From Leifsonia sp. TF02-11 (GTDB taxonomy: Bacteria; Actinomycetota; Actinomycetes; Actinomycetales; Microbacteriaceae), in assembly GCF_017565305.1 (NCBI RefSeq), contig NZ_JAGEKP010000021.1, forward strand, positions 1 through 47,660: DNA of 47,660 nucleotides. Direction: 5' to 3'. Numbering within the stretch: position 1 is the stretch's first letter; each line of letters starts with the position of its first letter. The translations under genes and the position numbers were made by a program. This document shows positions 41,727 to 47,660 of this stretch, piece by piece. Below the pieces are notes generated by a model that saw nothing but the letters and a program-made list of their open reading frames with translations, did no database searches and was not told the DNA's origin.

Positions 41727-42299
41727 GTCCCAGGTTTTCACTCTGGAGCTCAAGTCCCTCACTCGCCAAAGTTTTGGCTTGAGCTTCTTCCCAAATAAAT
41801 CCGGATCGGCCCGGAGGCTTTTCCGTACCCTCTGAGAGGAGTTGGCAGCATCGTAACCCAGATTTCGGGTTCTTGCACGTGCGCGCGCGATCTGCGTGTC
41901 GGCGTGTCGGCCACACAGCGCTCCGTCGTGGGTCTCGTCGACGTCGAGCTTCAGCTGTCCCTCTCCCCCGTTTCTTCCCCGTCACGGCCTGCCACGACGT
42001 CGTGCGCGGCCGCTGACGGGTCACATCCTGCACGCCCGGTCGACATGATCGACGGCGCGTGCGCGCAGCTCCTCACGGTGAGGAGGACGGTCACCTGATC
42101 TAGCGCGCAGAGACCGCGGCCGGCGCATTGGCGCCCGCCCTCACCCGTACCGGTCGGACCTGCATCGAGGGGTCCGGCACATCGCATCGAAGGAACGCCG
42201 AGTCACAGTCGGCGATTTTGGTGCGCCCGAAAACAGAGCCGAGCACATACCGGCAGCTTTGCTGCGCCCATTTTCAGGCCGTGGAGGTCATCAGAAGCC
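41727..42299. other. non-coding leader region upstream of the replication gene
   Basis: No convincing ORF in 570 bp. It contains a nested inverted repeat: GCTCAAG/CTTGAGC (41748-41784) with an inner CCAAA/TTTGG. A second, AACCC...GGGTT, lies near 41858-41875, with several short hairpins beyond. The position fits a copy-control leader or antisense RNA region, but no promoter is defined well enough to name one. Confidence 0.4.
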
Positions 42300-43946
42300 A
42301 TGAGAACACCCGTCGCCCCCGTGCGCGGCCGCCGTAGCGCGGTCGATGCCGGCGACCGCTCATGGCTGCCCACCCCCGGCGAGGTCGCCGAAGCCCTTCA
42401 CGCTCAAGAGGCCCGCGACACCCTTCAGCCGCCGTCCCTGAAGGAAGCGCCCGCTCCGCGCAGCTGGGCGATCCACGTCCCGGCCGAGGAATGGGCCAAG
42501 ATCCCCGCCTGGTGGTCCGGTGGCCATTGGTTCGACACGCTCATGGACTGGACGCTCACCCCTGAGCGGGAGAAGGCGCGGCAGCGCTGGCACGTCGCTG
42601 ACGCGACCCTGCTGGCGATCGCGCACGTGCTCCGCTACGCCGCTGAGCCCGCCACCGGCCGTCACGTCACGCTGTCCTACGCCACGATCCGCGCCCGCGT
42701 CCTGGCCAACACCGAGGCCGCCGAGGGCCGCACGATCCGGCTGAAAGCCGACGAGAGCGTTCGCCTAGCCATCCGCACTCTCGAGGCCGGCGGATTCGTC
42801 CACGTCCACGCCACCGGCCGAAATCTGCTCTCCCGCGAGGAGAAGGCCGAAGCGTTCGAGACGCACGGTGGCCACCAGGAGCAGGCTGCGAACGTCATGG
42901 CGCTGACGATCCCCGCCCTGCAGGCTGTGGATAACTCGGCATCTCTAGATCCCGTTTTGGGCCTAACCGCTTCCAACCCATCAAAACCTTCTTCTTCGGT
43001 AGATCTAGAACAACAATCCCCAAGGGGAATGGAGCGCGCTCCGCGCGCCAGGCTCAATAGGAACAAGGTTTTCGCTGACAATCTGTCAACTCCCGTCCCC
43101 GAGAAGGGACGATCCCTCGACAGACTGCGCCTCATTGCACATTTGGACCGCCACTACGGCGGCGTACTCGCCGGTCCTCGACTCGGAAGGTCCGGAAAGC
43201 TCCTCACCCGCCACATCGGCCAGCTTGATCACGCCCTCACCGCCGCCGGCGTCGACCTCGACACCTGGACCTGGTGGCAGATCGCCGACCTCGTCGACGC
43301 CCGCCACTCCAGCGACAAGACCACAGCAGCGCAGCGCATCGCCGCAGCCGCCGACCCGCTGCGCTACTTCATCTGGATGGTCAAACAGGTGATCACCCCC
43401 GGCGAACAGCCCCGCACCATCATCCGCACCACCCCCGTCGACCACGACACCCTCTCCCCCGTCCAAATTGAGGAATCCCGGCGGCCGGCGCCACTCCCAC
43501 CGGCCGAGCGCGAGCAGGTCGACGCCACGATCCGCGAGATCCACCGCCAGGCCGCCGAGGACCTCCAGGCCCAGCGCGCGCAACGGGCGCTCGATCGCAG
43601 GCGGATCACCGACGTCCTGCTCGGCGAAGGCACCCACCCAGCCGACTTCCCCACCGTCGTCCGCAAGCTTCACAGCGAAGTCCAACAGGTACACGACCTC
43701 CTCACCAACCGCGGCTGGCACCTCGATCACCACGAACTCGACCGCGGCACCGTCCTCTGGATCGACCCCCGCAGCTCTGTAGACCTTGACGAGAACGAAG
43801 ACGTCAACGCCATCAGTACAATCCGCTTCACTCCCCCAGCCAGTGCTGACGATCGCGAGACGTATGTGCTCAACGCCGCCGGGCGAGAGCACACCGACCG
43901 TCGCATCAACGTCGGGGCGCTGATACGCGCCGCCGTCTCGATGTAG
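42300..43946 (+). CDS. putative plasmid replication initiator
   Basis: 548 aa; GGAGG lies about 12 bases before the ATG. Residues 90-175 look like a winged-helix domain (LSYATIRARVLANTEAAEGRTIRLKADESVRLAIRTLEAGGF in part). A low-complexity linker (about 205-260) is encoded by AT-rich DNA with a DnaA box. Residues 275-370 form a helical domain with Trp-rich TWTWWQIADLV. A charged helix spans about 395-440, then a C-terminal beta-rich domain. The call rests on the winged helix, the origin-like DNA inside the gene and location just upstream of parA; I see no rolling-circle tyrosine or polymerase motif. A regulator is the alternative. Confidence 0.6.
   Translation: MRTPVAPVRGRRSAVDAGDRSWLPTPGEVAEALHAQEARDTLQPPSLKEAPAPRSWAIHVPAEEWAKIPAWWSGGHWFDTLMDWTLTPEREKARQRWHVADATLLAIAHVLRYAAEPATGRHVTLSYATIRARVLANTEAAEGRTIRLKADESVRLAIRTLEAGGFVHVHATGRNLLSREEKAEAFETHGGHQEQAANVMALTIPALQAVDNSASLDPVLGLTASNPSKPSSSVDLEQQSPRGMERAPRARLNRNKVFADNLSTPVPEKGRSLDRLRLIAHLDRHYGGVLAGPRLGRSGKLLTRHIGQLDHALTAAGVDLDTWTWWQIADLVDARHSSDKTTAAQRIAAAADPLRYFIWMVKQVITPGEQPRTIIRTTPVDHDTLSPVQIEESRRPAPLPPAEREQVDATIREIHRQAAEDLQAQRAQRALDRRRITDVLLGEGTHPADFPTVVRKLHSEVQQVHDLLTNRGWHLDHHELDRGTVLWIDPRSSVDLDENEDVNAISTIRFTPPASADDRETYVLNAAGREHTDRRINVGALIRAAVSM
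42926..43009. other. candidate replication origin inside the rep gene
   Basis: A perfect E. coli-consensus DnaA box (TTATCCACA, minus strand, 42926-42934) is followed by an 8-bp inverted repeat, TCTAGATC (42944-42951) and GATCTAGA (43002-43009). They flank a stretch much richer in A and T than its surroundings, with CCCGTTTTGGG inside. Confidence 0.5.
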
Positions 43947-44134
43947 GCATGCGCTCCGCTTGACAAGCAAGCAAAGCAACAAAAGGAAGTGTTGAAAGCC
44001 AAGCAATAAACACAATACAAGAAAGACTTGTGTTTATTGTGTTCGTTCCCTTATCGTCGAATCGGCGAGTCGCACTGACAAGAAAAGCAAGAAAGACAAG
44101 ACTTGAAAGGCAAGTGTTTCGGATGAGGAGACTG
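43947..44134. promoter_or_regulatory. candidate centromere/par operator (CAAG-rich repeats)
   Basis: An A-rich stretch packed with CAAG/CTTG words. Its centre is a perfect 12-bp inverted repeat, CAATAAACACAA (44004-44015) with TTGTGTTTATTG (44028-44039), which nests a smaller ACAAG...CTTGT. It lies directly upstream of parA and is probably the site where the ParB-like protein binds and where the promoter lies. Confidence 0.58.
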
Positions 44135-45073
44135 ATGGGACCCCGTGTTCTAAGGCGGAAGCTGCTCGAGCTGTCGAAGCGCTCCCGAGTATTCATGTTC
44201 GGCAACCACAAAGGGGGAGTGGGCAAGACCACGGTTGTCCTGCAGCTCGCGGCTGCGCTCGCACGGATGGGCTTCCGGATCCTGGTGATCGACATGGATC
44301 CGCAGGCCAACCTGACTCGGCGCATGGGCCTGGAGTACGACGAGAACGATCCCTTCTCTACCGTGTCAGAGGCGGTCAAAGAGAACAGGGAAGGCGTTGG
44401 GGCCGGAGTCGTCTTGGGCGTCAACTGGAACGACGAACGCACGGGCCTGCCGACCTCCGAAGCGGAATTGATCGACATCATTCCAGCGCGATTTGACCTC
44501 ATCAACCGTGAGCAGGAAGCCGGTGCTGTTGGTGCGGTACGCCGACTGAAGAAGGCTCTGACCGGGTGGACGAGCCACTACGACTTCATCCTCATCGACA
44601 CTCGGCCGGACCTTGGCCACCTGGTGCAGCTGGCCATGGCGGCGGCCGACGAGGTGGTTCTGGTGTTCGAACCCGACTATGACACTGTGGCCGGCGCAAT
44701 CCGAATGCAGGAGTTCGTCGAGGAGCACGGGGAGGACCTGGGCAACCCGAAGCTTCGTGTCGGCATGGCGTTCGTCAACCGATATGACCGGAGCTCCGAG
44801 CAGGACTACCAACTTGCCGGATTGCCTGAATCGCTGAAGTCCAAGCTGGTTGAGCTGGACTCAGGCGGTGCGGTTGTCGGTCTGGATGACGGGGGAGAGG
44901 ACTACCGGATCCCCAAGTACATTCCCCGTATCGCACGCATCAAAGAAGCCGACGGGGCAGGTGTTTCCGTTAGCGAGTATCGCAACCGCAAGGGCCGTGA
45001 GACGACCGCGATATTCGACCGGTTGGCGGAGAAATTTGTCGAGCGAGTCATTCGAGAGGCGGAAGCCGCATGA
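44135..45073 (+). CDS. parA: ParA-type partition ATPase
   Basis: 312 aa from the ATG at 44135, chosen because GAGGAG lies just upstream; in-frame starts further back fall in the repeat region. The deviant Walker A is NHKGGVGKTT (signature K26, K31). VIDMDPQANLT is the Walker A' strand, and DFILIDTRPDLG the Walker B region. ParA ATPases move plasmid copies apart by cycling on the nucleoid. The stop overlaps the ParB-like gene (ATGA). An insertion around residues 240-280 (SGGAVVGLDDGGEDYRIPKY) is as in actinobacterial plasmid ParA proteins. Confidence 0.9.
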   Translation: MGPRVLRRKLLELSKRSRVFMFGNHKGGVGKTTVVLQLAAALARMGFRILVIDMDPQANLTRRMGLEYDENDPFSTVSEAVKENREGVGAGVVLGVNWNDERTGLPTSEAELIDIIPARFDLINREQEAGAVGAVRRLKKALTGWTSHYDFILIDTRPDLGHLVQLAMAAADEVVLVFEPDYDTVAGAIRMQEFVEEHGEDLGNPKLRVGMAFVNRYDRSSEQDYQLAGLPESLKSKLVELDSGGAVVGLDDGGEDYRIPKYIPRIARIKEADGAGVSVSEYRNRKGRETTAIFDRLAEKFVERVIREAEAA

Positions 45074-45579
45074 GCCCCCAGCGACGCAGACCGGGTGATG
45101 TTCAATTCCCCACCCTTCCTCCGGCGGTGGAACCGATCAACACGGGCGCGGAAGTCATGGACGAGGTGCCGACCGCGGCCCCTGTTGCACAACCGACCGC
45201 CGTCCCGCAGGCGCCTGATGCCGGGTCGGTGACGTCGGGGGACGCAACGGATGGTTCGGGGCCTGCAGCAGGGGAGCAGGCGACTCCGCGGTCTAGGAAG
45301 ACCACCAGTCGTGCTCCTAAGCTCCCAGAACCAGGTGCGGACGAAGACGCGAACGCCAAGGTGCCGACGACGCTGCAGCTCAGGGCGTGGATCCGACAGC
45401 GGGCGCAGACTGCGGTCTTGCGAACGGCGGGCATGGAAGGCGGGTACACCTCGATGCAGGCTTTCGTCGAGGGAGCCATGCTGCGAGAGCTGGACCGGTT
45501 GCAGCGTGAGTTCAATAACGGCGAGCCATACCCGCCCAATCAGCAGGGCTTCCGTACCGGGCGGCCACTCGGAAGCTAA
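45070..45579 (+). CDS. ParB-like centromere-binding protein
   Basis: 169 aa, coupled to parA by ATGA. A disordered Pro/Ala/Thr-rich N-terminal 95 residues is followed by a compact C-terminal domain: KVPTTLQLRAWIRQRAQTAVL, GGYTSMQAFVEGAMLRELDRLQREFNNGEPYPPN (in part). The strand-helix-helix order suits a ribbon-helix-helix partner of ParA. It has none of the classical ParB CTPase motifs. It probably binds the CAAG-rich repeats upstream of parA. Confidence 0.75.
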   Translation: MSPQRRRPGDVQFPTLPPAVEPINTGAEVMDEVPTAAPVAQPTAVPQAPDAGSVTSGDATDGSGPAAGEQATPRSRKTTSRAPKLPEPGADEDANAKVPTTLQLRAWIRQRAQTAVLRTAGMEGGYTSMQAFVEGAMLRELDRLQREFNNGEPYPPNQQGFRTGRPLGS

Positions 45580-45630
45580 CCGGAAGCGGGCCTTCGACGT
45601 CTAGCGGATGTCTCGGGGGTCCGCTTCCGG
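45580..45630. terminator. inverted repeat between par operon and hsp20 remnant
   Basis: CCGGAAGCGG (45580-45589) and CCGCTTCCGG (45621-45630), perfect 10-bp arms with a 31-base loop, between convergent genes. Confidence 0.5.
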
Positions 45631-45722
45631 CCGCGCCCGGACGAATCGGGCCGCGTGTCGGATCGTTCCCCCCACAACAGCCGTATCCGCGGAGATCTCG
45701 ACGGTGAGCGGCGCGATGAGGG

Positions 45723-46611
45723 TTAGGCCGTGTTGATAAACCCGGTGTTGAGCCAGTGGAGGGTGGCGGCGAGGCAGAGGGCGGCGTGGTAGTTGCGGGC
45801 GGTCTTGTCGGAGCGCATCGCGATGCCGCGCCATTGCTTGAGCTGGTTGAAGCAGCGTTCGACGACGTTGCGGCCGCGGTAGCGGGTCTTCTGCTCGTCG
45901 CTGAAGTCGATCGGACGTCCCGGCTTCTTGCGGCGGTGGGCGATCTGGTCGTCTCGCTCGGGGATCGTGGTCGCGATCCCGTGCTGGCGCAACCATGCGC
46001 GGTTCTTCTTCGACGGGTAGCCCTTGTCAGCGAGCACCCGATCCGGTCTCTGACGGGGCCGCCCGACGGTGGGCACCCGGATCTCGGCCAGGGTGGTCGG
46101 GAGCATGATCGTGTCGGCCACCTGACCGCCGGTGAGCACGAACGCCAGGACCCGGCCTCGGCCATCGCAGACCAGATGGGACTTGGTGGTCAGGCCACCA
46201 CGGGAGCGGCCGATCGCGTGATCAGGCGGCTCAGCGGCGAACTTCGTGTAGTTCGACGGGGCCCTTTTTTGGGCGCGGCAGGGTGGCGCCGTGCTGGTGC
46301 ACGCGCACGATCGTGGAATCGATCGAGGCCACCCAGTCCAACTCGCCCGAGGCGTGCGCCATCGCCTGCACCCGCTCGAGGACCTTCGCCCACACGCCCT
46401 CCTTGGCCCACCGGTCGAAATTCTTATAGACCGTGTTCCACTTCCCGAACCGCTCCGGCAGGTCACGCCACGGCGCCCCGGTCCGATACCGCCAGGCGGT
46501 GGCCTCCACGATCTGGCGCCGGTCGACCGGGGGCCGGCCAGTGGCAGCAGCCTTCGGCAACAGCGGCCCGACTACCGCCCACATCTCATCCGAAATCACA
46601 TCACGCGACAC
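45723..46611 (-). CDS. IS5-family transposase, two frames joined by a shift
   Basis: The upstream frame (46611-46231) starts MSRDVISDEMWAVVGPLLP and carries the first catalytic Asp region (VASIDSTIVRVHQHG). The downstream frame (to 45723) has RSRGGLTTKSHLVCDGRGRVLAFVLTGGQ (described in part), a second Asp in LADKGYPSKKNR, and the catalytic Glu in GRNVVERCFNQLKQWRG: a complete DDE set. The frames meet at CCC-A6-GGG (about 46264-46275). The downstream frame is offset +1 (equivalently -2) from the first, so slippage on the A6 run is needed to make the fused enzyme, or the copy carries a one-base change. The stop TAA lies in flanking DNA at 45723-45725. Confidence 0.83.
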
Positions 46612-46661
46612 GTCATCAAGCTTCGCGGAACGACCACCGAGAAGCGTTTATCAACACGCCC
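45726..46661 (-). mobile_element. IS5-family (IS427-like) insertion sequence, 936 bp
   Basis: The ends GGCCGTGTTGATAAAC (left) and GGGCGTGTTGATAAAC (right, minus strand) are inverted repeats with one mismatch. TA flanks both sides (45724-45725 and 46662-46663) as target duplication. It is inserted in the hsp20 gene. A related partial element begins at 47544. Confidence 0.85.
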
Positions 46662-47035
46662 TAGGCTCAGCACGCCGTTGTTGTATGAGGCCGTGATGTT
46701 CGCCGAGTCGACGCCCTCACCGATGCTGAACTGCCGCAGGTAGGTTCCTGAGGGGCGCTCCTGCACGAGCCATTTTGCGCCATCGGCGCGCGCGGCCGTC
46801 CGCTGGGCACGGATGGTGAGGAGCTGACCGTCCACGTCGATGTCCACTGACCCCGGGTCCACTCCGGGCAAGTCGGCCGACAGGATGTAGCGGTCGCCGT
46901 CGCGGTAGAGGTCCACGGGCATCACGCGGGGGCCCGGGCGCGATTGAAGTAACCCGGCTGCCAGCCGGTCGAGCTCACTGAACGGATCGAATGTCATTGC
47001 CATGGAGAATCAGTGTCCCTTCTCCCGTATATTCA

Positions 47036-47281
47036 TCAGACGAGCGTGGCTTGAACATACTGCGCCCGGCCTGATAGTGCTACCCCATCTTCGGAAACTC
47101 CTGGATGCGAGGGGGTCAGCACCGCGTCGGCGACGGCGCGGGCGAGTCGCTTGCCGATGAGGTGGTTGGTAGACCGGACCCGACGGACTGTGACGCCCCG
47201 CATCCGCTCGACGATGCGCAGCACCGCTTCCGACCGAAACTCGTCGAGGTTGCCCATGATCACGTCGACAGGCGCCTTCAC
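47036..47281 (-). pseudogene. 3' remnant of an unidentified gene cut by the IS3 fragment
   Basis: A minus-strand frame with good codon third-position GC encodes about 80 residues (begins APVDVIMGNLDEFRSEAV, with RVRSTNHLIGKRLARAVADAV) and stops at 47036. Upstream it runs into the IS3-derived sequence, so its 5' part is lost or elsewhere. No family recognised with confidence. Confidence 0.35.
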
Positions 47282-47431
47282 GTGAGCAAGGTCTCGAAGA
47301 CGCAGCTCGCTTCGGCCATGTTCGAGCGGATCGAGTGCTTCTACAACCCGCGCCGCCGACACTCCGCCCTCGACTACCTCAGCCCCGCCGACTACGAAGC
47401 CCTTCACACCACCGCCGAAATCGCGGCATGA
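47282..47431 (+). pseudogene. IS3-family transposase remnant (C-terminal end of OrfB)
   Basis: About 49 residues survive: SKTQLASAMFERIECFYNPRRRHSALDYLSPADYE (described in part), the typical end of an IS3 OrfB integrase. The catalytic core is absent. The sequence after the stop (about 47442-47475, GTCCGGGAAACCGGG) resembles an IS3 terminal repeat. A deletion or later insertion removed the rest. Confidence 0.75.
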
Positions 47432-47540
47432 TCAAAACACAACAACCGTCCGGGAAACCGGGTCAGGCTCCATCTGCCTGGGTGGCCTCGATTTCGCCCG
47501 TCGTTAATGCTTCAATTTCGACCGTCGCCGACAGCTTTCT
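47432..47540. other. IS3 end and junction DNA
   Basis: Contains the likely IS3 terminal sequence and about 60 bases of unassigned DNA before the second IS5-type element. No gene seen. Confidence 0.4.
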
Positions 47541-47660
47541 CTAGGGCGTGTGGATCAAGTCTGATTTGATCCAGATCAGTGTGGCGGCGAGGGTGATCGC
47601 GGCGTTGTAGTGGCGGGCGGTCTTGTCGGAGCGCATCGCGATGCCGCGCCATTGCTTGAG
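47541..47660 (-). CDS. IS5-family transposase, C-terminal end (truncated by window)
   Basis: 39 residues at the right edge: LKQWRGIAMRSDKTARHYNAA, then ITLAATLIWIKSDLIHTP and stop. Closely matches the end of the intact transposase at 45723 until the last 15 residues, so it is a related but distinct IS. The stop TAG again straddles the element end: the likely terminal repeat GGGCGTGTGGATCAA starts at 47544 and TA-G lies outside. Confidence 0.8.
   Translation of the reverse strand, partial: LKQWRGIAMRSDKTARHYNAAITLAATLIWIKSDLIHTP

Larger units (their letters stand above)
45601..47003 (-). pseudogene. Hsp20-type small heat-shock protein gene split by an IS5-family element
   Basis: The 5' part (47003 to about 46664) encodes an alpha-crystallin domain: MPVDLYRDGDRYILSADLPGV, SVDIDVDGQLLTIRAQR, and ASYNNGVLSL. 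The IS at 45726-46661 enters right after that. Removing it and one copy of the TA duplication rejoins the frame to TLIAPLTVEISADTAVVGG and a stop at 45601-45603. Small heat-shock proteins hold unfolded proteins and are common plasmid cargo in Actinobacteria. The gene is almost certainly inactive now; the clean duplication suggests a recent insertion. Confidence 0.85.

Noticed and set aside
41605-42187. Minus-strand ORFs in the replication leader region
   Set aside because: Composition is Arg/Thr-rich and start sites are poor; the region is better read as non-coding.
1-47660. CRISPR array or tRNA/rRNA genes
   Set aside because: No regularly spaced direct repeats and no tRNA cloverleaf or rRNA sequence were recognised by eye on either strand.

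Overview
The window is high-GC actinobacterial DNA. Long overlapping operons with ATGA/GTGA junctions, GTG/TTG starts and an LAxTG (class E type) sorting signal fit a Gram-positive actinobacterium, plausibly of the Microbacteriaceae; that family placement is inference. Almost nothing is housekeeping. A replication/partition block, a MobF relaxase, a type IV secretion operon and several insertion sequences indicate a large conjugative plasmid, or a plasmid-like integrative element, cut at both window ends.

Layout. 1-2.0 kb: the 3' end of a cytosine-C5 DNA methyltransferase, coupled to a Mom-like GNAT-fold DNA-modification protein. 2.4-3.7 kb: a small operon headed by a 32-aa peptide ending CDSCQ. 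3.8-8.4 kb: a coiled-coil/HTH protein divergent from a TraA/MobF relaxase-helicase, with a likely oriT between them. 8.5-19.9 kb (minus): one long transfer operon encoding an FHA protein, a small VirB2-like membrane protein, two single-pass or lipid-anchored VirB8-like proteins, a VirB6-like channel protein, an SCO6880-like protein, a VirB4-like ATPase, a two-domain peptidoglycan hydrolase, a VirD4-type coupling protein and accessory proteins. 20.1-21.4 kb (plus): a second operon headed by a paralogous CDGCQ peptide and ending in a frameshifted ssb. 21.5-23.8 kb: a small HTH gene and two accessory genes, one for a coiled-coil surface protein with a Gly-Ser linker.

23.9-36.5 kb (minus): a type IV pilus operon. 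It has a thioester, sortase-anchored adhesin at the 5' end, then a PilB-like ATPase, PilT (frameshifted), PilC, a prepilin peptidase, a major pilin and three large pilin-like proteins, one carrying an RCC1-type beta-propeller. 36.6-37.9 kb: two unknown genes, one faintly sigma-like. 38.0-41.3 kb (plus): XRE regulator, ImmA/IrrE metallopeptidase, multi-pass membrane protein and alpha/beta hydrolase. 41.4-45.6 kb: a small DNA-binding-like protein, a putative Rep with a DnaA box inside its gene, ParA and a ParB-like protein. 45.6-47.7 kb: an hsp20 gene split by an IS5-family element, an IS3 remnant and the edge of a second IS5-type element.

How it may work together. The relaxase, coupling protein and secretion operon should move the DNA, and the two modification enzymes could protect it on entry. 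The pilus and thioester adhesin could bring or hold cells together. A nearly identical 26-bp promoter-like element lies upstream of the transfer operon, of the second CDxCQ-peptide operon (divergently) and of the pilus operon. This suggests secretion, pilus and peptide genes form one regulon. The most original points are that regulon, the pair of GGYxVPxDPMDxLxCDxCQ peptides, and a plasmid-borne Gram-positive type IV pilus with an RCC1-bearing pilin.
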